Shown here: positions 16,459 through 23,845 of the stretch, piece after piece | Position numbering within the stretch: position 1 is the stretch's first letter | How the letters are laid out: every line of letters starts with the position of its first letter | Source: Paracoccaceae bacterium | Lineage (GTDB): Bacteria > Pseudomonadota > Alphaproteobacteria > Rhodobacterales > Rhodobacteraceae | Length of the DNA: 23,845 nt | NCBI GenBank assembly: GCA_009920815.1 | Contig: RFZH01000014.1 | Coordinates: forward strand, 1-23,845 | Reading direction: 5' to 3' | The notes under the pieces: model-generated | What the model was told of the DNA's origin: nothing | Databases searched by the model: none | What the model saw: only the letters and a program-made list of their open reading frames with translations | Position numbers and translations under genes: made by a program

Positions 16459-16488
16459 GGCATGCTTTTCGCAAGAGGGAAGCATGCC
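16459..16488 (+). promoter_or_regulatory. Hairpin enclosing the start codon of the hslJ-like gene
   Basis: GGCATGCTT (16459-16467) and AAGCATGCC (16480-16488) are a perfect 9-bp inverted repeat with a 12-base loop. The ATG at 16484-16486 lies inside the 3' arm and the ribosome-binding site GAGGGA (16475-16480) occupies the loop end. The fold would hide the start codon. Two alternative, mutually overlapping stems precede it: CCTGTT/AACAGG (16415-16434) and AGGCCA/TGGCCT (16432-16450). Confidence 0.6.
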
Positions 16489-16879
16489 ATATTTATTACG
16501 CGCCGCGGCGTTGATTGTCACACTGTCGTCCTGCGGAACACAAACATCGTCAAACGATACATCCGATATGGCGAGTATGCTTAGCCTGACGGAGTGGAAC
16601 GGCGTCTCAATCGAACAAATCGCCGTAACGCTAACCGACACCGAGATCACTGGGCGTGCGCATTGTAATAGGTTTCATGCCACCATCAGCTTTGATGAAA
16701 GCAATGTCGCGATTGGACCGATTGCAAGCACCAGAATGGCCTGCGACTTGCTGCAGCTGGAAAGTGAATTTCTGCAGCAATTACAAACAGTATCACATCG
16801 AACCATCACGTCTGATGGCGCGACCTTGGAAACGCCCGACGGCAACACGTTCTTGTTTCAACTACGGCCTCAACCTTAG
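16484..16879 (+). CDS. META-domain (HslJ-like) lipoprotein
   Basis: Small envelope protein of 131 aa. It has a short signal peptide with lipobox LSSC (Cys17), so a lipoprotein is predicted. After a Ser/Thr-rich linker comes a META domain: the WNGVSIEQIAVTLTDTEI opening, GRAHCNRFHATISF (the usual G-x-x-GCNRF block, here RAHCNRF), and GPIASTRMACDLLQLESEFLQQL, a strong family match. META/HslJ proteins are linked to heat shock and novobiocin resistance in E. coli; the exact role is unknown. It lies 56 bases after mcd on the same strand and may be co-transcribed with it. GAGGGA precedes the ATG, but both are wrapped in a hairpin. Confidence 0.88.
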   Translation: MPYLLRAAALIVTLSSCGTQTSSNDTSDMASMLSLTEWNGVSIEQIAVTLTDTEITGRAHCNRFHATISFDESNVAIGPIASTRMACDLLQLESEFLQQLQTVSHRTITSDGATLETPDGNTFLFQLRPQP

Positions 16880-16909
16880 GTACGTTAGCTGGGGCCAAGC
16901 GCATTAGCG

Positions 16910-17689
16910 TCAAACATCAGCCCGCAATCGCAAACGCGATACAACAAATATTAGCGCACAAATCGCGACCATTGCGGGACCGGCTGGCCAGTCCAATTCA
17001 TATGATGCAACCAATCCCCCCAAGGCACCAACACCGCCAATCGCACTTGCGACAGCCGCCATCCGCTCTGGTGTTTTTGAAAAACTGCGCGCTGCAGCCG
17101 CTGGAATTATCAAAAACGCCGTAATCAATAATGCGCCGACCGTTTTCAATGCAACCCCAACAACAATCGCTAAACACAGTGTGAGAATAAACTGCTCAAG
17201 CTTAACGCGGACCCCAACCGACGCGGCCAAATCGTCACAAACCGTTGCAACGATAAAATTCCGCCATCGTGCGGCCACGATCCCGAGGATTGCAACGACA
17301 CCGCACCAAATCAAAGCGACGTCTGACCAAGTCACAGCCAGAATATCCCCGAATAAAATAGCCTCGATTGAAACGCCCGTTCCAAACACCGAGGCTGCAA
17401 TCAGGCCGACTGCTAAAAAGCTATGTGCCACGACGCCTAAAATTGTATCCATGGATTGCCACTTTGATGTCAAAACAACCAGCAAAATGGCAATGGCACC
17501 GGCGATACCAGCCACGCCGATGTATATGGAAACACCAAATGCCATCGCCAAAGCAACGCCCAAAATAGATGCGTGAGACAAGGCATCGCCAAAATAGACC
17601 ATGCGTCTCCAGACGATAAAACATCCTAAAACTCCAGACACAACAGCGACACCGATACCGGCCAAAGCTGCTCTTATTATTCGCAACAA
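16910..17689 (-). CDS. znuB: Zinc ABC transporter permease ZnuB
   Basis: Inner-membrane channel subunit of the high-affinity zinc importer, 259 aa with about eight hydrophobic helices. ABC-3 family hallmarks are GVLGCFIVWRRMVYFGDALSHAS near the N-terminus and the later TVGALLITAFLIIPAAAARS. The frame opens at a TTG (17689), 13 bases inside the end of znuC, with no clear ribosome-binding site, so translation is probably coupled to znuC. The length agrees with family members starting here. Last gene of zur-znuC-znuB; it converges on the META lipoprotein gene. Confidence 0.92.
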   Translation of the reverse strand: MLRIIRAALAGIGVAVVSGVLGCFIVWRRMVYFGDALSHASILGVALAMAFGVSIYIGVAGIAGAIAILLVVLTSKWQSMDTILGVVAHSFLAVGLIAASVFGTGVSIEAILFGDILAVTWSDVALIWCGVVAILGIVAARWRNFIVATVCDDLAASVGVRVKLEQFILTLCLAIVVGVALKTVGALLITAFLIIPAAAARSFSKTPERMAAVASAIGGVGALGGLVASYELDWPAGPAMVAICALIFVVSRLRLRADV

Positions 17690-18282
17690 ATGTGACCGTT
17701 TAGACAGATAACACGATCGGACGCGCTCATCACGACATGCAGGTCATGACTGACCATAATAACGGCACATCCTAATGCATCGCGCAGGTCCGCGATTAGC
17801 TGATAAAACGCAGCGGCACCCGGTTGGTCAAGGCCCTGCGTTGGTTCGTCCAACATCAGAATATCTGGGCGCCCCACAATGGCACGCGCCAACAAAGCCC
17901 GCTGCAACTGTCCGCCCGAGAGCGTCGAAATTTGCTGATCCCACAACTGAGAAATACCAGTCAATTCAGACACTGCTTGGGCATCTTTTGTTGAAATAGG
18001 CCAAGGAACGTCTAGCAAGCGCCGTACAGTGATCGGAAACGTGTGATCTAACATTAATTTTTGCGGCACATATCCAATCTTCAAACCAGCCGCGTGCAAG
18101 CGGGTACCTGTTCTTGGCGCCAATGCACCGGTCAAGACACGTAAAAGAGATGACTTACCAGATCCATTTGGGCCAACAATCGTAACAATTTCACCATGTT
18201 TGATTTTTAGGTTCACATGTTCAAGAACAGGCGACGCGCCATATTGCACGGTCACATCTTGCAAGGTAATCAACACGGACAT
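17677..18282 (-). CDS. znuC: Zinc ABC transporter ATP-binding protein ZnuC, without the usual C-terminal tail
   Basis: ATPase of the zinc importer, 201 aa from the ATG at 18282. That ATG shares its A with the TAA of zur (TAATG) and has GGGTGGA just upstream. All ATPase elements are present: Walker A GPNGSGKS (37-44), Q-loop Q74, signature LSGGQ (121-125), Walker B ILMLDEP (141-147) and the H-loop VSHDLHVV. The protein stops right after the ZnuC-typical CLNGHICC. In E. coli and other homologues a further stretch of about 40-50 residues, often His-rich, follows. The stop is a tandem TAATAA and the end overlaps znuB by 13 bases, so the short form looks settled rather than freshly broken. Confidence 0.92.
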   Translation of the reverse strand: MSVLITLQDVTVQYGASPVLEHVNLKIKHGEIVTIVGPNGSGKSSLLRVLTGALAPRTGTRLHAAGLKIGYVPQKLMLDHTFPITVRRLLDVPWPISTKDAQAVSELTGISQLWDQQISTLSGGQLQRALLARAIVGRPDILMLDEPTQGLDQPGAAAFYQLIADLRDALGCAVIMVSHDLHVVMSASDRVICLNGHICCE

Positions 18283-18761
18283 TATTCCACCCTTTGACAG
18301 CTTGGGCAAAGGCCCTGCGCCTCAAACACCATTTTTTGAACCTGAAAACCGCTTTCAGCGTCAATCACTGTGCCCAGATCCTCGACAAGATTATTTTGCC
18401 GTTCCGCCACATGTTGGCATGTATCACAGATCAAAAACATCGGCTGGTGCTGCGCTTGCGGGTTATCACAGGCAACATAAGCATTCAACTTTTCAACACG
18501 GTGCACCAAGCCCTGCTCAACCAAAAAATTCAAGGCGCGGTAGGCCACTGGCGGCTTATCGGCCAAACCGTCTCGCCTTAGCCGTTCCAACACATCATAA
18601 GCACCCATAGCTTTGTGTTCTGCCAACAAAATTTCAAGGACGCGTCGGCGGATGGGCGTCATGCGTGCCCTGCGGGCGTCACATAATGAGGATGCCGTTT
18701 TTAACCCCTGTGCAACACATTTGGTATGATCGTGTTTTGCGAATGCTGCTGAATTTACCAT
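18282..18761 (-). CDS. zur: Zinc uptake regulator Zur (Fur family)
   Basis: Zinc-responsive repressor of 159 aa that should shut off znuA and zur-znuCB when zinc is plentiful. The N-terminal winged helix includes RMTPIRRRVLEILLAEHKAMGAYD (as in family TxxR..VL..L), then PPVAYRALNFLVEQGLVHRVE. The C-terminal dimer domain has a Cys4 structural zinc site (C112, C115, C152, C155) and HQPMFLICDTC. I use the ATG at 18761, which gives the standard length. The open frame continues to 18965, but that part crosses the divergent znuA promoter and gene. An N-terminal HDH and Cys15 could add metal sites. First gene of the zur-znuC-znuB operon. Confidence 0.93.
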   Translation of the reverse strand: MVNSAAFAKHDHTKCVAQGLKTASSLCDARRARMTPIRRRVLEILLAEHKAMGAYDVLERLRRDGLADKPPVAYRALNFLVEQGLVHRVEKLNAYVACDNPQAQHQPMFLICDTCQHVAERQNNLVEDLGTVIDAESGFQVQKMVFEAQGLCPSCQRVE

Positions 18762-18783
18762 ATCGCGCCCTCTCAAACTTGAC

Positions 18784-18795
18784 ATGTTATAACAT
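18784..18795. promoter_or_regulatory. Zur-type operator between zur and znuA
   Basis: The perfect 12-base palindrome ATGTTATAACAT lies 23 bases from the zur start and 43 bases from the znuA start. Its core GTTATAAC agrees with Zur boxes described for other Alphaproteobacteria. One site could repress both divergent promoters. Confidence 0.8.
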
Positions 18796-18837
18796 AACGA
18801 ATATCTGCGATCAGTATCAATGTCAAAGGAAAACAAA

Positions 18838-19743
18838 ATGTTCAAAATGCTGATGCTTGCAACAGTTATTTCAGGAACGGCCAGCGCACAAACTCTAAAC
18901 ATCGTTACAGATATTGCGCCTATGACAGGCATCGCAAGCGCGATTGGTGCAGAGCATGTCCACATCGAACAATTGATCGAAAATGGGGCGTCGGCTCATC
19001 ATTTCAACTTAAAGCCAAGTAACATCAAAGCGATCGAAACGGCCGATATCATCATATTGTCTGGTCCGTCCTTGCTGCCCGGTTTGGTCGAAAGAATTGA
19101 ATCCATTGCACCCAATAGTGATATAATCATCGGCGAAAACATTCAGAACACTGTTCACTTTGAGCTTTCTCAAACACATGAACATGACGATGACCACGAC
19201 CATGACGCGCATCAAACAGCAATCGATCCCCATATGTGGCTTTTGGCGGAAAATGCAAAACGTTGGGCCCAGCACATTGCAGATCAATTCAACAACCGTG
19301 CCCCACAACATAGAGCGTCATTTGACACCAATCTGGACGCCTTTAGTGCTGCGGTGGACACGTTTACCTTGAACGCCCCCAAAATCGACCACGATACGGT
19401 CATCGGATTTTCACATGACGCGTTTCAATATGCGCTACATGATTTCGGCCACGCAGAAAAAATAATTTTTTCAAATGCGTTTGCTCAGGCACCTTCGGTC
19501 AAAGAAATCGTCGAACTTGAAACGATATTGGAAACAAGCCCACCTTTGTGCATCATCGTTGATCCCAATGAACCGTCTAAGGTTGCGGAACAATTCGCGC
19601 GGGGTTTTAATATTCCCACTTTTGACGTCTCGCCCATATTCGGTGATGGAACAAATCACAGCAACGCCTATCTGGATTTATACGCAACCGTCATCGCAGG
19701 CTTTCGCAAATGTTTAGACGGCAAGACAGAAAATAGTCATTGA
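18838..19743 (+). CDS. znuA: Periplasmic zinc-binding protein ZnuA
   Basis: Substrate-binding protein of the zinc importer, 301 aa. It starts at the ATG at 18838, with AAAGGA 7 bases upstream; an earlier ATG at 18820 precedes the ribosome-binding site. Signal peptide MFKMLMLATVISGTASA, cleavage before QTLNIV. Zinc-ligand positions are recognisable: H54/H55 in AHHFNLKPS, H132 in DPHMWL, H193 in FSHDAFQYAL and a late Asp in SPIFGDG. A charged His/Asp loop (about 114-125, HEHDDDHDHDAH) is the flexible metal-gathering loop common in ZnuA; here it is short. Divergent from zur and controlled from the shared Zur palindrome. Confidence 0.94.
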   Translation: MFKMLMLATVISGTASAQTLNIVTDIAPMTGIASAIGAEHVHIEQLIENGASAHHFNLKPSNIKAIETADIIILSGPSLLPGLVERIESIAPNSDIIIGENIQNTVHFELSQTHEHDDDHDHDAHQTAIDPHMWLLAENAKRWAQHIADQFNNRAPQHRASFDTNLDAFSAAVDTFTLNAPKIDHDTVIGFSHDAFQYALHDFGHAEKIIFSNAFAQAPSVKEIVELETILETSPPLCIIVDPNEPSKVAEQFARGFNIPTFDVSPIFGDGTNHSNAYLDLYATVIAGFRKCLDGKTENSH

Positions 19744-19774
19744 CCCGCGTCCTCCAAGCTGGTTCCTAGAACGT

Positions 19775-20110
19775 ATGGATGATAAACTTGACCTAGTCTT
19801 TGCGGCATTAGCTGACCCAACACGGCGTGGGATACTTGTCATGTTATTAGAAGATGACATGGCGGTGACAGATGTTGCTGATCCCTATGATATGTCGCTT
19901 GCTGCGATTTCCAAGCATTTGGCCATTTTGACAAAGGCGGGACTGATTTCCCAAGAAAAGCGTGGGCGGGTTAAATGGTGTAAATTGGAACCTGATGCTA
20001 TGCGTGCTGCGTCAATATGGATGCAAAGCTTTGGGCAATTTGAGGCAATCGATCTTGATGCGTTTGAACAATTTTTGTCGTCAACGTTGGATCGACCGTT
20101 CAGTCCTTAA
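19775..20110 (+). CDS. ArsR-family winged-helix transcriptional regulator
   Basis: Small DNA-binding protein of 111 aa. It shows the ArsR/HTH_20 pattern: LVFAALADPTRRGILVMLL, then the recognition helix region MSLAAISKHLAILTKAGLI and the wing EKRGRVKWCKLEP. There is only one Cys (in VKWC) and no Cys pair or His cluster of the classic metal sites, so metal sensing is unlikely. This subgroup often partners with an SRPBCC/AHSA1 gene, but none is adjacent here. It starts 31 bases after znuA without a visible ribosome-binding site, and its last 11 bases overlap the end of the converging EamA gene. Target unknown. Confidence 0.87.
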   Translation: MDDKLDLVFAALADPTRRGILVMLLEDDMAVTDVADPYDMSLAAISKHLAILTKAGLISQEKRGRVKWCKLEPDAMRAASIWMQSFGQFEAIDLDAFEQFLSSTLDRPFSP

Positions 20111-20975
20111 GCAAAATCAATACTGCACCAAAACTTAGGCCAATGCCGACCAATATCATGACAGGCGGGACGACATGGCCAAACCCAATTTCCCACAATA
20201 GAACCCATGTCGGTGTCAAATAGGAATAAGCCATTACCTTTGCCCCGGGCAGGCGCATTGACCCATACTGAAGCAAAATAAACGTAATTGTGGACGCGAA
20301 AATTGCCAGATACAGCAATACCCACCACACACGCCCAGGCATTGCGCCCCAATTGGTCGCCATTATATCAGAGCCGCCAAAGATCAAAAGCACCACCGAA
20401 CCACCCAGCAACATGCCAAAGGTCGAAACAAATCCATTTTCACCCCGGTTTGTTGCTTTGAATAAGATCGGCAAAAATGCGTGCGCGACACAGCCTACAA
20501 AATACAACGCCTCGCCGCGGCCAAATTGAAATTTTAAAAATAGCGCTAGATCAGCACGGAAAATAACCCACAACGCACCAACCGCCCCTAGCGCCAGCGC
20601 AATAATCATTCGCTTGTTTGGATGTTGGCCTAACGCTATCGCGCCTATGATCATGCTCATAAAAGGGATCAGCGTAAAAACTGCTGCGGCTGACACGGGT
20701 TGGGCGGTACGCAACCCGTAAAACATCATCACAAAATAAAATGCAAATGCGCCACCGGTCGCAACATAGCGCCACGGCGCAACAAATGCCTGTCTCTTTA
20801 ATCCGCCGCTCAGAACCGCTAGTATGCCAACAATCACAGCAGCCAATCCAAATCGCGCACTCGTCATTGCCATGGGTGCAATATCATTGGCAACCATCAC
20901 GCCAAGTGAAAATGACCCTGACACCAGCGCCGAAAACAGCAGCATGGCCAGATGGCCCTTCATGGCGTCGGTCAT
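20100..20975 (-). CDS. EamA/DMT-family membrane transporter
   Basis: Inner-membrane protein of 291 aa with about ten hydrophobic helices in two EamA repeats, typical of drug/metabolite transporters that export amino acids or other small molecules. I use the ATG at 20975. It overlaps the lysR stop as ATGA and has GAGAGA 4-5 bases upstream; the longer start at 20999 would lie within lysR. Recognisable segments are SGSFSLGVMVANDIAPMAMTSARF in the first repeat and MAYSYLTPTWVLLWEIGFGH near the end. Substrate not predictable. Probably in one transcript with the LysR gene, and it converges on the ArsR gene with an 11-base overlap. Confidence 0.88.
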   Translation of the reverse strand: MTDAMKGHLAMLLFSALVSGSFSLGVMVANDIAPMAMTSARFGLAAVIVGILAVLSGGLKRQAFVAPWRYVATGGAFAFYFVMMFYGLRTAQPVSAAAVFTLIPFMSMIIGAIALGQHPNKRMIIALALGAVGALWVIFRADLALFLKFQFGRGEALYFVGCVAHAFLPILFKATNRGENGFVSTFGMLLGGSVVLLIFGGSDIMATNWGAMPGRVWWVLLYLAIFASTITFILLQYGSMRLPGAKVMAYSYLTPTWVLLWEIGFGHVVPPVMILVGIGLSFGAVLILLKD

Positions 20976-21850
20976 TTGGTCTCTCTTTCCTTTGCCCATG
21001 ACTTAAGATGTTGAACCAAAGCTTGAACTTTGTTTGTTCGATGCAAATCAACATGGGTCACGATCCAGATCTTGGACATCCAATCATCTTGTTGGGGCAT
21101 CACTTCGGTCAAACCCAACATCGTGCCCCAATCGCGATCTAGGAAACCAATGCCCATGCCATGATAAATTGCAGACATCTGTGACAATGGATCCGAGCCC
21201 CGGAAAACCAACTGGTCACGGGCCACAGATTGCATCAACCACTTGAAAAACGGGGCACGTGCGTCCATGTCGTCGGACACCACAAATTTATGGTTCACGA
21301 ACGCATCAGTTGTTTCTGGATGACCATGCGCTGCAATGTAATCTGGATGGGCAAACAATCCGACACTCCATGACATTAGCGGTTGGACGATATTATCCAA
21401 ATCCTGCGACGGGCTGCCAGCGCGGATAGCGACATGCGCTTCGCCATATTCTAGGCGGTACAAACGCTCGTCCGTCAGAAAACGCACCCGAACATCGGGA
21501 AATGCGTCCCGAAATGTTTTAATCGGTTCTGATAAGACAGGAGCCAAAACCGCAAGCGAGGTAACAACTATTTCGCCACTTACACCTTCGCCCTGCCCGA
21601 TCAGTCGACTGGACAACTGACTGAACTGATCCTCGGTGGCTTGCGCAACGCGCATCAGATCTTGCCCCGCCTCGGTGGGGGTATACCCGCGCGCGTGGCG
21701 TTGAAATAACTTTACCGCAAGTCGTGTTTCAAGGGCGTCAATATGGCGAATAACTGTCGCATGATGGACACCTAACACCTCGGCAGCCGCCGAGACTGTC
21801 CCCAAACGTGCAACATGGTAGGCGGTTTTCACTTCGTCCCAATTGTCCAT
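20972..21850 (-). CDS. LysR-family transcriptional regulator
   Basis: DNA-binding regulator of 292 aa from the ATG at 21850, with AGGGG just upstream; an ATG at 21865 is an alternative. The winged helix-turn-helix occupies residues 2-61 (VKTAYHVARLGTVSAAAEVL, then HATVIRHIDALETRL). It is followed by a LysR effector domain with VRVRFLTDERLYRLEYGEAHVAIRAG and MGIGFLDRDWG. The ligand is unknown. Unlike the usual divergent arrangement, it is on the same strand as, and overlaps by four bases, the EamA transporter gene. That suggests the transporter is co-expressed with its likely regulator. Confidence 0.9.
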   Translation of the reverse strand: MDNWDEVKTAYHVARLGTVSAAAEVLGVHHATVIRHIDALETRLAVKLFQRHARGYTPTEAGQDLMRVAQATEDQFSQLSSRLIGQGEGVSGEIVVTSLAVLAPVLSEPIKTFRDAFPDVRVRFLTDERLYRLEYGEAHVAIRAGSPSQDLDNIVQPLMSWSVGLFAHPDYIAAHGHPETTDAFVNHKFVVSDDMDARAPFFKWLMQSVARDQLVFRGSDPLSQMSAIYHGMGIGFLDRDWGTMLGLTEVMPQQDDWMSKIWIVTHVDLHRTNKVQALVQHLKSWAKERETK

Positions 21851-21935
21851 AAGGCCCCTATGCATTAACGTAATAGCAGTAAGGCTACCTTGGATTTAAG
21901 TTCATATTTGCGCAAGACCGATTCGGAAACGGCAA

Positions 21936-23432
21936 TCACTCTGCTTTAGGCACCATGCGGTTGGTTAACAGCACCTCTTTCATCTTAAGTGCGACACCTA
22001 ACCCAAGCACCACCATGCAAATTACAATCACATAAATCGGGCTTAACGCATTCACGACAGAGCTCGCGATCGCGTCACGTACCTCTAGCGGCATGCCGAC
22101 CAAGGCAGCTGGCCCAAGCTCACCCGCGCTAAGTGTCATACCCTGTGGGAGACCATCAGCCAATCGCACGGCAAAAATTGTTCCGAACATAGCGACCGCA
22201 ACCGATCCTCCAATTTGACGGAACATCACACCGGACGCCGTAGCTGTACCAAGATGTTCGCGCGGCACTGCGTTTTGAACCGCGGTCGTAATTACAGGGA
22301 AAATAAATCCCATGCCAAAACCAAAGACCAACAAAGACACACCAAAAGTCCAGCGTGACGTATCGACATCAAGCTGAGACAACAAGATTGATCCAATGGC
22401 CAACAAAGTCATCCCGGCGATTGGCAAACGCTTGTACTTGCCTGTTCGCCCCATATAACGCCCTGAAAACGTTGATGTCGAAATAATCCCAAGGGTCATG
22501 GGAACCAACAATAATCCAGAAACTGTTGGCGATGCACCCATTGCGATTTGTAAGTAGATTGGCAAAAACGTGATCGTGCCAATCATCGCCGCACCCGTGA
22601 TAAGGCTGATCAGCGACGTTGTTGTAAACACGTTGTTACGAAACAGGTGCAGCGGTAACACAGGTTCTGAAGCACGCGTTTCGACCCAGATGAACAAAAG
22701 GGTTGCCAAAATTGATGCAGTAAACAGTCCAATGGCAATACCTGACGTCCATTCTACATCATGCCCGCCCATGCTGGTAAACAACGTAAGCGTGGCAAGC
22801 GCGACAGACAAAGTCATTGCGCCCAGCCAATCAATCTTATGATGTACACGTTCCCCCCGCGGTTCAAATCCAACTGTAAAACCAATGACCGCTAATAGGC
22901 CAAGTGGAATATTGACCATGAATATCCAGTGCCAGCTAAGATATTCGACAAACCATCCGCCCAGCAAAGGTCCAATCACGCTTGAGGCAGAAAAAATCGC
23001 AGCAAAGACGCCCTGCACCTTTCCACGTTCACGTGGCGGTACGACATCACCGACAACAGCCAACGCAAGCACGAATAGACCACCGCCGCCCAGTCCTTGT
23101 AAGGCGCGCGCCCAAATTAACGCATCCATGGTATATGCCGAGGCACAAGCGATAGATCCGATTAGGAACAAGCCAACCGAAAAATAGACCATTAATCTGC
23201 GGCCATAAAGATCACCCAATTTGCCATAAAGTGGCGCTGAAACAGTCGAGGCAAGGATATAAGATGTGACCACCCAAGACAATTTTTCCAGTGCCCCCAA
23301 ATCGGCAACAATAGTGGGCAGCGCGGTTGAAACGATGGTCTGATCAAGCGCGGCAAGAAGCAATAATAAAGCAACTGAACCAATAACAAGCGCAGGGGTG
23401 CCACGCATTTTAGGTTGTGGGGAATGTTGCAT
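21936..23432 (-). CDS. DHA2-family (14-TM) MFS multidrug exporter
   Basis: Inner-membrane proton-coupled drug exporter of 498 aa with about 14 hydrophobic helices. The helix-1 motif LDQTIVSTALPTIVADLG is the DHA2 signature D1. The loop motif GKLGDLYGRRLMV (motif A) and the motif-C-like GPLLGGWFVEYLSWHWIFMVNIP are all in place. Homologues are often annotated as EmrB/QacA-type. No membrane-fusion partner gene lies beside it, so a simple inner-membrane pump is likely. Neither the first ATG (23432) nor the next in-frame one (M9) has an evident ribosome-binding site. Its start is 72 bases from the tag stop on the same strand. Confidence 0.9.
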   Translation of the reverse strand: MQHSPQPKMRGTPALVIGSVALLLLLAALDQTIVSTALPTIVADLGALEKLSWVVTSYILASTVSAPLYGKLGDLYGRRLMVYFSVGLFLIGSIACASAYTMDALIWARALQGLGGGGLFVLALAVVGDVVPPRERGKVQGVFAAIFSASSVIGPLLGGWFVEYLSWHWIFMVNIPLGLLAVIGFTVGFEPRGERVHHKIDWLGAMTLSVALATLTLFTSMGGHDVEWTSGIAIGLFTASILATLLFIWVETRASEPVLPLHLFRNNVFTTTSLISLITGAAMIGTITFLPIYLQIAMGASPTVSGLLLVPMTLGIISTSTFSGRYMGRTGKYKRLPIAGMTLLAIGSILLSQLDVDTSRWTFGVSLLVFGFGMGFIFPVITTAVQNAVPREHLGTATASGVMFRQIGGSVAVAMFGTIFAVRLADGLPQGMTLSAGELGPAALVGMPLEVRDAIASSVVNALSPIYVIVICMVVLGLGVALKMKEVLLTNRMVPKAE

Positions 23433-23504
23433 TTTGAACCAATCAGTTTAGTTTCAAATATGAATTAAACACATTCGAAACCTTAGTCAATTCAGCAAAA
23501 ATCA

Positions 23505-23845
23505 CTAGACTTGGTTTTGGGGGTGACATGCACAGTCGATAACATGGTCGCAAACCAAGCCTGACGCCTGCATGAAGGCATAGATGATAGTGTGGCCGCA
23601 AAATTTGAAACCGCGTTTTTTCAAGTCTTTTGACAAAATCATCGCCGTCTGTGTCACAGCGGGCACATCTTGGACCCGCTGGGGAGTGTTTATGATTGGG
23701 GCAAAATCCACAAAAGACCATACATAGTTTGCAAAACCTTGCGCGGCTTCGATGTCCAACCAAACCTTAGCATTTGAAATCGTCGCTGCGATTTTGCCAC
23801 GATGGCGAATGATCCCTGAATTTTGCATCAACCGTTCGATGTCTT
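23505..23845 (-). CDS. tag: DNA-3-methyladenine glycosylase I (C-terminal part, cut by window edge)
   Basis: Base-excision repair enzyme that removes 3-methyladenine from DNA. About 113 C-terminal residues are visible; the frame runs on past position 23845, so the start is outside the window. The first visible residues DIERLMQNSGIIRHRGKI match the Tag family closely. WSFVDFAP, LSKDLKKRGFKFCG and the C-terminal CDHVIDCACHPQ follow, where the last holds the His and Cys of the family's zinc site (DHVxxC). The N-terminal Cys and His partners lie beyond the edge. Confidence 0.93.
   Translation of the reverse strand, partial: DIERLMQNSGIIRHRGKIAATISNAKVWLDIEAAQGFANYVWSFVDFAPIINTPQRVQDVPAVTQTAMILSKDLKKRGFKFCGHTIIYAFMQASGLVCDHVIDCACHPQNQV

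Noticed and set aside
18762..18965. Upstream extension of the zur reading frame
   Set aside because: It crosses the Zur operator and the start of divergent znuA; the standard 159-aa Zur starts at 18761.
1..23845. Mobile element, prophage, CRISPR or defence island
   Set aside because: No transposase, integrase, tRNA-linked repeats, spacer arrays or defence-family genes; gene content is normal chromosomal.

Overview
The window looks like a chromosomal segment of a marine-type alphaproteobacterium, most likely Rhodobacteraceae/Roseobacter group. Evidence for this is a CycM-type membrane-anchored cytochrome c, a TrcR (DUF1013) regulator beside an ornithine/lysine-type decarboxylase, a (2S)-methylsuccinyl-CoA dehydrogenase of the ethylmalonyl-CoA pathway, and a small bacterial SRP RNA next to dnaX-ybaB-recR. 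Base composition is moderate and even. I see no insertion sequence, integrase, phage gene, CRISPR array or tRNA. This is ordinary core and near-core chromosome rather than a mobile island.

Layout. Positions 1-4402 (minus) hold a peptide-type ABC importer operon, yejA-yejB-yejE-yejF, with yejF cut by the window edge. A clear intrinsic terminator (4487-4517) separates it from cycM (4542-5060, minus). Divergent from cycM is prephenate dehydratase (5174-6007, plus). Positions 6043-7484 (minus) carry an SRPBCC-family gene broken by one in-frame TGA and the NADH pyrophosphatase nudC. The SRP RNA gene ffs lies at about 7602-7703 (plus), with a readable promoter. A dual-specificity-type phosphatase (7727-8212, minus) faces it. 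dnaX-ybaB-recR (8309-11022, plus) forms a tight replication/repair operon ending at a GC-rich stem-loop.

Positions 11108-13075 (minus) hold the PLP decarboxylase and trcR, and trcR is preceded by a possible three-way-junction RNA leader. RNase T2 (plus) and a TauE/SafE exporter (minus) converge with a 4-base overlap. mcd (14739-16427, plus) is preceded by repeated TGCGCTGCAA boxes and followed by a META/HslJ-like lipoprotein whose start codon lies inside a perfect 9-bp hairpin. Positions 16910-19743 are a complete zinc-uptake locus: znuB, znuC and zur on minus, znuA divergent on plus, with a palindromic Zur-type operator between zur and znuA. An ArsR regulator, a LysR-EamA two-gene unit, a 14-TM DHA2 drug exporter and a partial tag (DNA-3-methyladenine glycosylase I) finish the window.

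I found no convincing new multi-gene system. The best leads are small: the structured trcR leader, the start-codon hairpin of the hslJ-like gene, the single-stop SRPBCC pseudogene, the tail-less ZnuC, and the direct repeats in front of mcd. All coordinates and motifs were read by eye. No database search or folding was run.
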